Source of the DNA: Methylobacterium ajmalii | GTDB lineage: Bacteria; Pseudomonadota; Alphaproteobacteria; Rhizobiales; Beijerinckiaceae | Length of the DNA stretch: 64,000 nucleotides | Assembly: GCF_016613415.1 (NCBI RefSeq) | Contig: NZ_JACWCT010000001.1 | Coordinates: 33,219 to 97,218, forward strand | Direction: 5' to 3' | In this document: in pieces, positions 28,373 to 38,487 of the stretch | Numbering within the stretch: the stretch's first letter is position 1 | Layout of the letters: every line of letters starts with the position of its first letter | The notes under the pieces: generated by a model | Told to the model about the DNA's origin: nothing | The model's database searches: none | The model's input: the letters and a program-made list of their open reading frames with translations, nothing else | Translations under genes and position numbers: made by a program

Positions 28373-30463
28373 TCAGGCCGCGCGCACGGTTTCCAGGAAC
28401 CGATCCACTTCCGCAGAGAGATGCTCTGACTGGCGCGAGAGCTCGGACGCGGACCCGAGAACCTGACTCGCCGCTGCTCCCGTCTCCTCCGCTGCTCCCG
28501 CCAGACCGGCGATGTTGCCCGTCACAGCGCTCGTCCCCATGGCAGCTTGCGCCACATTGCGGACGATCTCCTGCGTCGCGGCGCCCTGCTCCTCGATGGC
28601 CGCTGCGATCGAGGCGGCCACGGCGCTGATCTCGCGGATACGGCCGCCGATCCCGCCGATCGCGCTGACCGCCTGACCCGTCGCCCCTTGAACCTGGCCG
28701 ATCTGCTTACCGATCTCCTCGGTCGCCTTCGCGGTCTGATCGGCGAGCTGCTTGACCTCCGCCGCCACGACCGCGAAGCCGCGCCCCGCCTCGCCGGCGC
28801 GCGCCGCCTCGATCGTGGCGTTCAGCGCCAGAAGGTTCGTCTGACCCGCGATCGAGGAGATCATCGCCACCACGTCGCCGATCTTGGACACCGCGCCGTT
28901 CAGCTCGTGCACCAGCCGGGCGCTCTGCTCGGCCTCGGACACGGCGGTCTGGGCGAGGGCGGCGGAACCGGACACCTGGCGGCCGATCTCCTGAACGGAC
29001 GAGCCGAGCTGCTCGGCGGCGGCTGCGACGGCATCGACGTTGCTGGCGGCTTGGCTGGCGGTCGCCGCGACGGTGGTGGATTGGGCGGCCGTCTCGGAGG
29101 CGGTGGAGCTCATCTGCTGCGCCGTCGCCTGGAGTTCGGTGGCGGCGGCCGAGACCTGCGAGACGATGCCGCCGACCGCGCCCTCGAACGCATCGGCCAT
29201 CTGGCGCATGCCGGCTTTGCGCTGCTCTTCCGCGGAGGCGCGGGCGAGAGCCGTCTGCTCTTCCAGGGACCGGGTATGGATCAGGTTGTCCTTGAAGATC
29301 TGGACCGCGCTCGCCATCCGGCCGAGCTCGTCCCTGCGGTCGATCCCCGGGACCGTCGTGCCGACCTGCCCCTCCGCGAGGCGCCGCATCGCCGCCGCGA
29401 GGTCGAGAATGCCCCGCACCACGCGGGTCTGCACGATCAGGACCGCGGCGACCGAGAGGAGGCCGGCGAAGACGATGACGACGACCGCCAGGACGAAGCT
29501 TTGTTGCGCCGCCGCCGATTCTGCCTTGGCTTTCGCGACGGCCGAATCGATCACGGCGAGCGCCACGTCGACGATCGCCCTCTGCCCCGCGATCACGCCG
29601 GCATCCCAGTCGGCCAGCGCGAGGGGAATCTTGCGCCCTTCCGCGACGGCCGCGACGGCGGTCTCCCGCATCGCCTTAAAGGTCCCGCCGTAATAGAGTT
29701 CGTTCGAACGCGCGTAGGTGTCCTTCACGGAGGCGTCGAACCCGCCGACGTCGATGATGCGGCCCGCCAGTTGCCAGGCCGTCCGGCTCTCGGTGAAGGC
29801 GCTGTTCAGCTGCGTCCAGTCGTTGGCCGTCGCGGCCTGGTCGGCGGCCAGGAGGCGGTTGACGACCAGGGTGCCGCGCCCGTCGCTGGTGCGCGCGGTC
29901 CACGTCGCCGCCCGGGCATCGATGCGGCTGCCCAACGAGGGATCGAGCCTCTGGATGACCTTCTCGGTCGCGTCCGAGGTCGCGTCGATCGCGACGAGCA
30001 ACCGGCTGCCCAGCTCGTCGAGTCGCTTGGTCAGCGACGCGTCGCGCGCCGAGAGCTTCTGATCGTAGGCGGCATCCAGCGCCGGGCGCATCTGCCTCCA
30101 CTCGTCGGTGAGGCGCTGAAGCTCGCCGCGCTTCGCCAGGACGGCGGGATCGGACACCTGGCCGAGATAGTCGAGAGCGAAGGAGATCGCCTGCTCGAAA
30201 GACTTGCGGGCGCCGAGCGACAGCTCGCGATGGCTGCGATTGAGGTCGGGCTCCCGCTGCAGCGTCAACAGCCCGTATCCGCGCTCGACGCGTGCCTGCG
30301 CCAGGCTCGCGAACAGGTTGCGGTCCGTCTGCATGTAGACCGCCACCTGGTCGGCCACGTTGCTGCGATCGCGGCTTTTGACGAGCTCGGTCCCAGCCAG
30401 GCCGACGGCCGATACTCCGAGAAGAACCGACGTCGATACAATCAAGGCACGAATTGACGGCAC
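28373..30463 (-). CDS. methyl-accepting chemotaxis protein
   Basis: Transmembrane chemoreceptor of about 696 residues. TM1 is near residues 2-25 and TM2 near 310-335 ([20 protein letters not shown]). The periplasmic part between them is helical, with a four-helix-bundle-like pattern. A HAMP domain follows ([33 protein letters not shown]). The signalling tip is [20 protein letters not shown], preceded by [23 protein letters not shown] 30463 is chosen because GAGAGG lies 6 bases upstream; a TTG at 30490 is also possible. No che genes are adjacent. Its neighbours on both sides are orphan binding proteins, which may deliver ligands to it (inference). Confidence 0.9.
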   Translation of the reverse strand: MPSIRALIVSTSVLLGVSAVGLAGTELVKSRDRSNVADQVAVYMQTDRNLFASLAQARVERGYGLLTLQREPDLNRSHRELSLGARKSFEQAISFALDYLGQVSDPAVLAKRGELQRLTDEWRQMRPALDAAYDQKLSARDASLTKRLDELGSRLLVAIDATSDATEKVIQRLDPSLGSRIDARAATWTARTSDGRGTLVVNRLLAADQAATANDWTQLNSAFTESRTAWQLAGRIIDVGGFDASVKDTYARSNELYYGGTFKAMRETAVAAVAEGRKIPLALADWDAGVIAGQRAIVDVALAVIDSAVAKAKAESAAAQQSFVLAVVVIVFAGLLSVAAVLIVQTRVVRGILDLAAAMRRLAEGQVGTTVPGIDRRDELGRMASAVQIFKDNLIHTRSLEEQTALARASAEEQRKAGMRQMADAFEGAVGGIVSQVSAAATELQATAQQMSSTASETAAQSTTVAATASQAASNVDAVAAAAEQLGSSVQEIGRQVSGSAALAQTAVSEAEQSARLVHELNGAVSKIGDVVAMISSIAGQTNLLALNATIEAARAGEAGRGFAVVAAEVKQLADQTAKATEEIGKQIGQVQGATGQAVSAIGGIGGRIREISAVAASIAAAIEEQGAATQEIVRNVAQAAMGTSAVTGNIAGLAGAAEETGAAASQVLGSASELSRQSEHLSAEVDRFLETVRAA

Positions 30464-30827
30464 GGCGCCCTCTCGGATAAATAGTCTCAAGTCACGATAT
30501 TGGAAATGCCTTAATCGTTGGTAAATTTCTGAGCTAATACTGATTATGAAGTCTATTGTCGCGCCTCCTGCCTTTGGTCAGATGCTGACAAGATGTTGCA
30601 CGCTGGTGGCGCGCGAAGGGCGCGCGGAGACGGGCTCGAACAGGCGATCGATATCCGAGGGGCACGCCGCTCGTGCCCCAGCCCGTCACGCTCGCAGGTG
30701 GTTGCAGCCCGGGGCTCTGCAAGCCGGTCACGGCAGCGCGACGGTTCGTAGCCGGACCCGCCTGCGCGCGTTCATCGACACCGTGCCGCCGGGCTTGGCC
30801 CGGGGCACCGGCCCTGCGGGGCGCCGC
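30464..30827. other. spacer between chemoreceptor and orphan binding protein
   Basis: The right part (30650-30830) is G+C-rich and without features. The left part, 30478-30560, is A+T-rich (TAAATAGTC, TTGGTAAATTTCTGAG, TACTGATTATG) and is the best candidate promoter region for the minus-strand chemoreceptor gene. No gene was recognised. Confidence 0.4.
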
Positions 30828-32066
30828 TCACGCCTTGACGAGCGGGCACCCGCCCTGGGCGAGCGGCTTGGCCGCCTCGTCGCCGGGGATCTCGGTCACC
30901 ACCTTGCAGTAGTCCCACCGTGCCTTGCTCTCCGCGGGCTTCTTCACCTGGAGCAGGAAGGCCGGGACCAGGGCGCGGCCATCCTGCCGCACCACCGTCC
31001 GGCCGAAGGCGTCGTCGTCGGCCGGCATCTCCTTCATGCGGGCGATCGCCGCCGCTCCGCTCGCCTTGGCGGCCGTGACGCCGAGCGCGGCGACGGCCTT
31101 GAGGTAGTGGAGCGTGCCGGCGTAGCAGCCGGCATGGACCATGCCCGGATAGGCACCCTGCATCCGCGGCAGCACGCGCCTGGTGAAGGCGCGGGTGCGG
31201 TCGTTGGCGTCCCAGTAGAAGCTGTTGGTGTGCAGCAACCCTTGCGTCAGCGGCAGGCCGAGCGCGTTGATGTCGTTGAGGAACATGACGGGGGCGGCGA
31301 TCCGCATCTGGTCGCGCAGCCCGAATTCGTCGGCCTGCTTGAGGCAGTTCACCATGTCGGTGCCGGCGAGCGCGAGACCGAGCACCTGTGCGCCGCTGCC
31401 TTGCGCGGCGATGAGGAACGACGAGTAGTCGGTCGCGCCGATCGGGTAGCGGGAATTGCCCAGCACCGTGCCGCCGGCCTGCTGCACGAAGCTCGCCGTC
31501 TCACCCTGGATCGCGTTGCCGAAGGCGTTGTCGGTGGTGATGAAGTACCACTTGCGCCCGCCGCTCTTCACCGTCTCGGTACCGAGCGCCTTCGCCAGCA
31601 TGTAGGCGTCGTAGGTCCAGTTGATGGTGTTCGGGGTGCATTGCGCGCCGGTGAACTCCATCGAGGTGACCGCGGTGCCGATGCAGGCCTTGTTGCGCTC
31701 GGCGGTGACGAAGGCGAGTGCGAGCGCGACGGAGGAGTTCGGCAGGCCGATCACCAGATCGACGCCCTCGGAATCGTACCAGCGCCGGGCTATCCCTGAA
31801 CCGACATCCGGCTTGTTCTGGTGGTCGGCGAACACGACGTCGACGGAGAACCCGTGCTGCTCGGGTCCGAAATCCGCCACCGCCTGCTGCACGCAACCGA
31901 CGCCGCCCGGCCCGAGCAGGTCGGTGTAGATGCCAGAGAAGTCGGCCAGCACGCCGATCTTGATCCTCGGCCCCTGGGATCCGGTCCCTTGAGCGCAGGC
32001 ACCACCGCTCCAGGCAGCCGCGAGCGCGGTGGCCCCACCCACGAGGGCTCGTCGCGAGATCTGCAT
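30828..32066 (-). CDS. branched-chain amino acid-type ABC substrate-binding protein (orphan paralogue)
   Basis: Type I periplasmic binding protein of 412 residues. The leader is twin-arginine-like (MQISRRALVGGATALAAAW, ending ACAQG). The mature fold has IKIGVLADFSGIYTDLLGPG, VVFADHQNKPDVGSGIARRW, LVIGLPNSSVALALAFV and WTYDAYMLAKALG. It resembles the protein encoded at 25865 along its length, including the last residues GGCPLVKA. No transport permease or ATPase is adjacent. ATG 32066 starts at the signal peptide; the longer frame upstream adds only a charged leader. Ligand unknown. Confidence 0.88.
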   Translation of the reverse strand: MQISRRALVGGATALAAAWSGGACAQGTGSQGPRIKIGVLADFSGIYTDLLGPGGVGCVQQAVADFGPEQHGFSVDVVFADHQNKPDVGSGIARRWYDSEGVDLVIGLPNSSVALALAFVTAERNKACIGTAVTSMEFTGAQCTPNTINWTYDAYMLAKALGTETVKSGGRKWYFITTDNAFGNAIQGETASFVQQAGGTVLGNSRYPIGATDYSSFLIAAQGSGAQVLGLALAGTDMVNCLKQADEFGLRDQMRIAAPVMFLNDINALGLPLTQGLLHTNSFYWDANDRTRAFTRRVLPRMQGAYPGMVHAGCYAGTLHYLKAVAALGVTAAKASGAAAIARMKEMPADDDAFGRTVVRQDGRALVPAFLLQVKKPAESKARWDYCKVVTEIPGDEAAKPLAQGGCPLVKA

Positions 32067-32214
32067 CGTATCCTCCCGTTTGGTCTCAACCACGGTCCCG
32101 GGCCGCGGCTGGGTGCCGCGCGCTTCGCGAGATCGGGTCGGCTTTGCATCCCGCGACCGTGTGGTCAGGTCCGCGGGATGTCGGTCTCGATGGCGCCCGA
32201 TAGGCGCGCGAGCG

Positions 32215-33789
32215 TCAGGCCGTCAGCCGGCCATCCTCAAGGCGGAGCAGCCCCAGCGGGTTCGCGGCGGAAAGGGCGTCCGGCAGCAGGGCGTCGGGCA
32301 GGTCTTGGTAGCTCACCGGGCGCAGGAAGCGGTCGATGGCGAGGCTGCCGACCGAGGTGGTGCGCCCGTCCGAGGTCGCCGGATACGGCCCGCCATGCAC
32401 CATGGCATGGCCGACCTCGACGCCGGTGCCGAAGCCGTTGACCAAGATGCGCCCGGCCCGGCGCTCCAGCACCGGCATGAGCGCGCGGGCAGCATCATAG
32501 TCGGCCTCGTCGAGGTGCACGGCCGCGGTCAGCTGGCCCTCCAGCCGCTCCAGCACCGCCCGGATCGTCGCGAGGTTGGGGCAGCGCACCACCAGGGAGG
32601 CGGCGCCGAACACCTCCTCGGCGAGGGTATGGTCGGACAGGAACGCCTCGGCGGTCGTGGAGAACAGCGCCGCCTGGCCCTGATGGGTGCCGCCGGCGAG
32701 CCCCCGCGCCAGGGTGGTCACGGCGGGGTTGGATTCGAGCGCCGCGACGCCGGCGCAATAGGCCTTGTGGATGCCGGGCGTCAGCATCGTGGCGGCCTGG
32801 ATCTCCGTCAGCGCGGCGCTCGCCGCCTCGACGAAGCCGTCGAGGCCCGGGCCCTCGACCGCCAGGATCAGGCCGGGATTGGTGCAGAACTGCCCCGAGC
32901 CGAGAGTGAGCGAGCCGGCGAAGGCCCGGCCGATGTCGCTACCGCGGGCCTCGAGCGCCGCCGGCAGCAGGACGACCGGGTTGATGCTGCTCATCTCGGC
33001 ATAGACCGGGATCGGGACCGGACGGGACGCGGCCGTGTGCATCAGCGCCGTGCCGCCGGCGCGGGAGCCCGTAAAGGCGACGGCGGCGATGCGCGGATCG
33101 GCCACCAGCCGCTGCCCGACGTCGCGGTTCGAGGCGAGCAGGAGCGAGAACGTCCCCTCCGGCAGCCCACATTCCTGCACCGCCTTCTGCACCGCCGTCC
33201 CGACGAGCCAGGCGGTGCCGGGATGGGCGGAGTGCGCCTTGGCGACCACCGGGCAGCCGGCGGCGAAGGCGGAAGCCGTGTCGCCACCCGCGACCGAGAA
33301 GGCGAGCGGGAAGTTCGAGGCGCCGAACACCGTGACCGGGCCGACGGCGATCCGACGCAGGCGCAGGTCCGGGCGCGGCAGCGGCTTGCGCTCGGGTTGC
33401 GCCGGGTCGACCCGCAGGCCCAGGAAGGCGCCGCTGCGGACCACCTCGGCGAACATCCGCAACTGGCCGACGGTGCGGCCGCGCTCGCCTTCGAGGCGGG
33501 CGCGGGGCAGGCCGCTCTCGGCCATGCAGCGCACGATCAAGTCGTCGCCGAGATCGAGGAGGTTGCGGGCAATGGCCTCGAGGAACGCCGCACGGTCTTC
33601 GAGGGACGTCTCGCGGAAGGTGTCGAAGGCCGCGTCGGCGAGCGCGCAGGCCCGCTCGACATCCTCCAGCGTCGCCGAGGCGAAGGCCGGCTCCAGGCCG
33701 TTGCCGGTGGCGGCCTCGACGGCGCGGAAGGTCTCCCCCTCGCCGCGGACCTGGGCGCCCCCGATCAGGCTGGCATTGCCGATGTTCAT
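32215..33789 (-). CDS. aldehyde dehydrogenase (NADP+), alpha-ketoglutarate semialdehyde dehydrogenase-like
   Basis: Aldehyde dehydrogenase of 524 residues. The catalytic cysteine is in [11 protein letters not shown] (about C302) and the general base Glu in [12 protein letters not shown] (about E265). The cofactor strand reads [20 protein letters not shown], and [14 protein letters not shown] contributes the conserved Lys. [13 protein letters not shown] closes the Rossmann part. The motifs place it in the NADP-type clade that oxidises 2,5-dioxopentanoate (alpha-ketoglutarate semialdehyde) in sugar acid or hydroxyproline breakdown. Its upstream neighbour on the same strand is D-lactate dehydrogenase (51-bp gap). 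Confidence 0.86.
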   Translation of the reverse strand: MNIGNASLIGGAQVRGEGETFRAVEAATGNGLEPAFASATLEDVERACALADAAFDTFRETSLEDRAAFLEAIARNLLDLGDDLIVRCMAESGLPRARLEGERGRTVGQLRMFAEVVRSGAFLGLRVDPAQPERKPLPRPDLRLRRIAVGPVTVFGASNFPLAFSVAGGDTASAFAAGCPVVAKAHSAHPGTAWLVGTAVQKAVQECGLPEGTFSLLLASNRDVGQRLVADPRIAAVAFTGSRAGGTALMHTAASRPVPIPVYAEMSSINPVVLLPAALEARGSDIGRAFAGSLTLGSGQFCTNPGLILAVEGPGLDGFVEAASAALTEIQAATMLTPGIHKAYCAGVAALESNPAVTTLARGLAGGTHQGQAALFSTTAEAFLSDHTLAEEVFGAASLVVRCPNLATIRAVLERLEGQLTAAVHLDEADYDAARALMPVLERRAGRILVNGFGTGVEVGHAMVHGGPYPATSDGRTTSVGSLAIDRFLRPVSYQDLPDALLPDALSAANPLGLLRLEDGRLTA

Positions 33790-33840
33790 GTCGTCGCTCC
33801 GGTTCGATCGCTCGTCGTGGTGTCGGTGGAAGGCTCCGCC

Positions 33841-35619
33841 TCAGCGGCGTTGAGCGTGAGCCCGGTCGGCACCGGTATGGTCCAGGCATCCGCAGGGGTC
33901 GGACGCCGCATCCGTGTCGTTCGCGACCTCCGACGCCGCCCACCGGCGCAGGCGGGAGGTCTTCCCGATGCCGGGATTGAAGGCGTTGGTCGGATCGAGG
34001 CTACGATAGAAATCCCTCAGCGCCGGCTTGGCCTCGTAGAGGTGGCCGACATTGTGCTCGGCCGGATATTCCGCGCCGCGCGCGTCGAGCAGGGCGCAGA
34101 GCGCGTGTTCCAGCGCCTCGCAGTCCTGGCCTTTGTGGACGAGGTATTCCTGGTGCATGACGTGGCACAGGAAGTGCCCGACATAGATCTTCAGCGCGAT
34201 TCTGTCCTCGATGTCCGATGGGAGCCGCTCGAACCAGTCGAGCGCGTCGCGCGGGAGCGCGACGTCGAGGGCGACGATGTCCTCCACGGTCCGTCGATGC
34301 ACCGTCCGGTAGCGCACGACGGCGCCGCCGGTCACGAAGCGGTTCAGGAGGGCGGCACGGCCCTCCTCGTCGTCGCATTCGAGGAAGGCACCGTCCTCGG
34401 AGGGGAGGATCGACGAGAGGTAGTCCCGCATCTCCACGATGCCGGCGCCGCCGGTGCGGAAGATCAGGTGATGCGCGTAGCGGTCGCGGTACCCGATCAG
34501 GCGAGCCGGCATGTGCTCCGGCAGGAGCCGGGTCACGGCCTGCAGCAGGTGATCCGACACGGACTTGCCGAGGCCGACCGCCTCGGTCACCCCGTCGAAC
34601 CAGCTCTTGGCCGCGTAGGCGCGCGGCACGTTGATCGCGCCGAACCGGCGGATGAAGAGGAAGAGATCCTTGCCGTAGGTCTGGGCGGCGCGGAAGGCGT
34701 CCGCGTGCATGTACTCGCCGGCGATCGGCAGGTTCTCGAACCGGCCGAGAACGTGCCGGCGGATCGATTGCAGGACGGCCGGGTCGTTCGTCCCGACGTA
34801 GAACACCCGCTCCTCCGGCTCGACCGCGAAGGTGTCGAGCCGCACGGCGAAGACCGCGACCTTCCCGGCCGAGCCCGAGACCTCGTAGAGCCGCCGCGGA
34901 TCGGCGTTGAAGCGCGCCGGCGTGGCGGCGTCGATGTCGCGGACATGCCCGAGATACTCGCGGTCAGAGGCCCAGGCGCCGTTCTCGTCGTGGATGTCGG
35001 AGGGGCCGTAGGCCGCGCGGTCGAGGCGCCCCAGGATCTCCTCCGGGGAGGTGCCCAGCGCGACGCCGAGATGGTTGACGAGTTCCAGCCGCCCCTGCGC
35101 GTCGATCCGCGCGAAGAGCGAGAGCTGCGTGTAGGCCGGGCCGCGTTGGACCAGCGAGCCGCCTGAATTGTTGCACACGCCCCCGGTCACCGAGGCGCCG
35201 ATGCAGCTCGAGCCGATGACGGAATGCGGCTCGCGGCCGATCGGGCGAAGGCGCCGCTCGAGGTTCTCCAGGGTAGCGCCGGGCAGGCAGACGACCTGGT
35301 GCCCGTCCCGGATCAGGTCGATGCGGGTCATGCGCAGCGTGCTGACGATCACGATCGGCCGGTCGTAGCCGTCGCCGAAAGGCGTCGATCCCCCGGTCAG
35401 TCCCGTATTGGCCGCCTGCAGGATGATGGCGACGTCGTGATCGACGCACGCTTGCAGCACCCTCCACTGCTCGAGGAGCGTGCCCGGCTGCACGGCCGCG
35501 GCGATCTCGCCCTCGCCGTAGCGGTAGCCGGTACTGAACCGCCGCGTAGCGCGCCGGCCGACATGGACGTGACGGGAGCCGACGATCTCGGCGAGCCGCG
35601 CGATGAGGACCTCGGACAT
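33841..35619 (-). CDS. dld: quinone-dependent D-lactate dehydrogenase Dld
   Basis: Membrane-associated FAD enzyme that oxidises D-lactate to pyruvate and feeds the quinone pool. At 592 residues it matches the length of the Dld family. The PCMH FAD-binding domain is at about 40-215 (AANTGLTGGSTPFGDGYDRP, VIGSSCIGASVTGGVCNNSG). The Dld-specific membrane-binding and cap domain follows, with LGRFENLPIAGEYMHADAFR and GHFLCHVMHQEYLVHKG. AEYPAEHNVGHLYEAKPAL and LDPTNAFNPGIGKTSR lie at the C-terminus. ATG 35619 is used. It forms a two-gene unit with the downstream aldehyde dehydrogenase. Confidence 0.93.
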   Translation of the reverse strand: MSEVLIARLAEIVGSRHVHVGRRATRRFSTGYRYGEGEIAAAVQPGTLLEQWRVLQACVDHDVAIILQAANTGLTGGSTPFGDGYDRPIVIVSTLRMTRIDLIRDGHQVVCLPGATLENLERRLRPIGREPHSVIGSSCIGASVTGGVCNNSGGSLVQRGPAYTQLSLFARIDAQGRLELVNHLGVALGTSPEEILGRLDRAAYGPSDIHDENGAWASDREYLGHVRDIDAATPARFNADPRRLYEVSGSAGKVAVFAVRLDTFAVEPEERVFYVGTNDPAVLQSIRRHVLGRFENLPIAGEYMHADAFRAAQTYGKDLFLFIRRFGAINVPRAYAAKSWFDGVTEAVGLGKSVSDHLLQAVTRLLPEHMPARLIGYRDRYAHHLIFRTGGAGIVEMRDYLSSILPSEDGAFLECDDEEGRAALLNRFVTGGAVVRYRTVHRRTVEDIVALDVALPRDALDWFERLPSDIEDRIALKIYVGHFLCHVMHQEYLVHKGQDCEALEHALCALLDARGAEYPAEHNVGHLYEAKPALRDFYRSLDPTNAFNPGIGKTSRLRRWAASEVANDTDAASDPCGCLDHTGADRAHAQRR

Positions 35620-36051
35620 TCTTCTTGCTCTCGATGTCGTGGCGCGCGACCGGCAAGGACGCGACCTCATGCTCGCGTCCTCACGGCGCCCGATCGCGCT
35701 CCGCCTGCTCTGCTGCCCATCGACCTTGCGACACGACGTATCGCACCTCGCGCCGACGTAACGACCCCATCCCGGTCGGACGAGGGAAGACGATCGCCGT
35801 CGGGCCGCATTCACGCTTGTTCGCGCGTGCGCTCTGCCCTCGACTTCGGGCCGCCGTGCCGTTGCACGGCCCTGACTTGATCACGCCGCCCCGACGACCG
35901 GCCCGGGTCGGCGGCGACTATAGGAAAGCACGACGACGTGTAAATCCGGCGCTTGAGGATAGCGATATAACGGCAGGAAATACCGGGCGCCCGGCACCCA
36001 CGCCCGTTCGCCGGATGGCCGTCCGCCTCGAGAGCGCCCGGCGCGCGGCGG
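35620..36051. other. spacer between dld and the LysR gene
   Basis: These 432 bp hold no gene, terminator or repeat that could be supported. The sequence is mostly G+C-rich; a slightly A+T-richer patch at 35925-35975 may contain the 3' end signals of the LysR gene. The promoter of dld is expected in the left 150 bp. Confidence 0.4.
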
Positions 36052-36972
36052 TCATCGCATGCTCAAGGCCCGGATGAACTCCGCGGCCGCCGGCGGGAGC
36101 GGCGTCTTGCGGCGGGTGATCACCTCGTAGGCCTGGCTCTTCGAGCGCAATCTGAAATTGAGCGTCCGCGCCGCGCCGAGATCGACGAAGAAGGCCGCGA
36201 CGTCGCTCGACAGGAGCGCGATGTATTTCGGGCTGGAATGAAGCAGCGACATCGTCGCGAAGGCCGATCGCGTCTCCACCAGCGTGCGTGGAAAGGCCAG
36301 ACCGGCCTCGCGGTATTCCTGCTCGAGCGAGATGCGCATCGGCATCATGGCGGTGTAGACGATCCACCGCGACTGCGACAGCTCCGCGAGGGTCACCCGC
36401 TTGCGCTCGACGAGCGGATGGGCCGGGTTGGCGACGACCGTGAGCAGCTCGTCGTGGAACGCGACGGTGTCGTAGAGCTCGGGCCTGCCGCTGACGGAGC
36501 TTCGGCCGATCATCAGATCGAGGTCGCCGCGGTCCAGCAACCGCAGCAGTTCCACGCTCGTATCCTCGAGGATCTCCAGCGAGACGTTCGGGAAGCGTTC
36601 GGAGAACGTCCCGATCGCCTCGGTGACGATCGGGGTCGCCCCCATGATCGTCCCGATGCGCAGCTTCGCCCAGGCGCCTTCGGCGATGTGACGCAACTCT
36701 TCCTCGAGGCTGCCGATCTGCGACAGCATGACCTTCGCGTGGCGGATCGCGCAGGCCCCCGCGATGGTCGGCGTCAGGCCCCGGTTGGTCCTGGTGAAGA
36801 GCTGCTGCTCCACCATGTCCTCGATCTCCTGCAGGCTCTTGGTCGCCCGCGGCTGGCTCATGCCGATGCGCGTCGCCGCCCCCTTCAGCGAGGCGCTGTC
36901 ATCGATCGTGGCGAGGAGGAGCATCTGCCGCATCGTCAGGCGGCCCAACCCGCGGGTGACAGGCTCCGACAT
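36052..36972 (-). CDS. LysR family transcriptional regulator
   Basis: This 306-residue LysR protein has a winged helix-turn-helix at about 12-70 (MRQMLLLATIDDSASLKGAA, RIGMSQPRATKSLQEIE) and a periplasmic-binding-protein-like effector domain from about 95 (LRIGTIMGATPIVTEAIG). The C-terminal half is complete. It is divergent from the Fe-alcohol dehydrogenase and MFS genes, so by usual LysR logic it probably controls that pair. The effector is not known. Its start at 36972 abuts an A+T-rich spacer (36970-37030) shared with the divergent genes. Confidence 0.88.
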   Translation of the reverse strand: MSEPVTRGLGRLTMRQMLLLATIDDSASLKGAATRIGMSQPRATKSLQEIEDMVEQQLFTRTNRGLTPTIAGACAIRHAKVMLSQIGSLEEELRHIAEGAWAKLRIGTIMGATPIVTEAIGTFSERFPNVSLEILEDTSVELLRLLDRGDLDLMIGRSSVSGRPELYDTVAFHDELLTVVANPAHPLVERKRVTLAELSQSRWIVYTAMMPMRISLEQEYREAGLAFPRTLVETRSAFATMSLLHSSPKYIALLSSDVAAFFVDLGAARTLNFRLRSKSQAYEVITRRKTPLPPAAAEFIRALSMR

Positions 36973-37122
36973 TCGATATTCGCTTTCGTTATATCCGTAT
37001 CGGAATTCAAGGTATTTACAGCAGAGAACTTACCGGTAGCTTCACGGCAATTGCGACCGCACCGGACCCGATGGGTCACGGGAGCGCCGTTGCCGAAGAT
37101 TGCGTAAAGGTGGAGGAAGCCG

Positions 37123-38259
37123 TTGCCGCTGATCAACTACGTCACCCGGGTGCAGTTCGGGTACGGGGTGCTCGACACGCTCGACGCGGAGCTGTCGCTC
37201 GCACGGATCGACCGGGCCTTCATCGTGACCGACGCCACGCTCCAGCGCCTCGGCATGGTCGACCGGATCCGCACCCGGCTCGGCGACAGGGTCGTCGACG
37301 TGTTCGATGCGACGCCCAGCAATCCCGACGAGGCCGCGGTCCGTGCGGCCACCGACCTCTTCCGGGCCTGCGGTGCGGACGGCCTGGTGGCGTTCGGCGG
37401 CGGTTCGGCGCTCGACCTCGCCAAGGCCGTCGCCGTCATGGCCGCCCATGACGGCCCGCTGAAATCGTTCGCCGTCATCGAGGGCGGCTCCGAGCGCATC
37501 ACCGCCGCCACCTTCCCGACCGTCGCGATCCCGACGACGTCGGGGACGGGCAGCGAGGTCGGCCGCGGCGCCATCCTCATCCTCGACGACGGCCGCAAGG
37601 TCGGCCTCCTGTCGCCCTACCTGATCCCCAAGGCCGCGATCTGCGATCCCGAGCTGACGCTGAGCCTCCCGGCCACGCTCACGGCGGCGACCGGCATGGA
37701 TGCGATCTCTCATTGCATCGAGACCTTCCTGGCTCCCTCCTTCAACCCGCCGGCGGACGGGATCGCGCTCGAAGGCCTCCGTCGCGCCTGGGGGCACATC
37801 CGCGCCGCGACCGAGACCCCGCAAGACCGCGACGCCCGCCTGAACATGAGCATCGCCGCGACGATGGGCGCGATGGCGTTCCAGAAGGGGCTGGGCTGCG
37901 TCCACAGCCTCAGCCATTCCCTCGGCGGTCTCAATCCGCGGCTGCATCACGGCACGCTCAACGCCATCTTCATGCCGGCCGTGCTGGCGTTCAACCGCGA
38001 CGACGCGACCGTGATGGCGGAGGGGAAGTTCGCCCGGCTCGCGCAGGCGATGGGCCTGAAGGACGAGGAGGAGGTCATCCCGGCCATCTCCCGGATGACG
38101 AAGCAGATCGGCTTGCCGAGCGGGCTCTCCGCGCTCGGCGTCGAGGAGGCGCTCTTTCCCCAGATCGTCTCGGGCGCGCTCAAGGATCATTGCCACAAGA
38201 CGAACCCGCGCGAAGCGTCGGCGGCGGATTACCTGGCGATGCTGGAAGGCTCGTACTGA
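37123..38259 (+). CDS. iron-containing alcohol dehydrogenase
   Basis: Group III alcohol dehydrogenase of 378 residues. The metal ligands line up as D193, H197, H261 and H275 (GMDAISHCIE, VHSLSHSLGG, LHHGTLNAI), the same spacing as FucO. The cofactor loop is FGGGSALDLAKA (about 89) and PTTSGTGSEVG (about 140). A TTG codon is taken as the start because GGAGGA lies 5 bases upstream. The family includes lactaldehyde reductase, maleylacetate reductase and 4-hydroxybutyrate dehydrogenase; the exact substrate is not clear. It is followed by an MFS transporter on the same strand. Confidence 0.87.
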   Translation: MPLINYVTRVQFGYGVLDTLDAELSLARIDRAFIVTDATLQRLGMVDRIRTRLGDRVVDVFDATPSNPDEAAVRAATDLFRACGADGLVAFGGGSALDLAKAVAVMAAHDGPLKSFAVIEGGSERITAATFPTVAIPTTSGTGSEVGRGAILILDDGRKVGLLSPYLIPKAAICDPELTLSLPATLTAATGMDAISHCIETFLAPSFNPPADGIALEGLRRAWGHIRAATETPQDRDARLNMSIAATMGAMAFQKGLGCVHSLSHSLGGLNPRLHHGTLNAIFMPAVLAFNRDDATVMAEGKFARLAQAMGLKDEEEVIPAISRMTKQIGLPSGLSALGVEEALFPQIVSGALKDHCHKTNPREASAADYLAMLEGSY

Positions 38260-38487
38260 CGCTTCGTCGGCGGCACGTCGCTCGAACGGGCCGCCGGTCC
38301 ACCGCGATCGCGGCGCGAAAGCGCGACGACGGCGAGAGGCCGCGACGCATCTCGTGACGCGCCCGCACCGTGCCGGCGGCGTGACGGCGCGCCGGATTCC
38401 GGCGCTCGGTGTCCGGCGCGCCACCAAGGCCGTCTGCCCGCCGGGCGGTCCGGGACACCAAAATACGACCAAGCAAGAGGGGAAACG

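Noticed and set aside
32029..35166. Long plus-strand frame antisense to aldehyde dehydrogenase and dld
   Set aside because: No motif matched; it is the reverse shadow of two well-supported enzymes.
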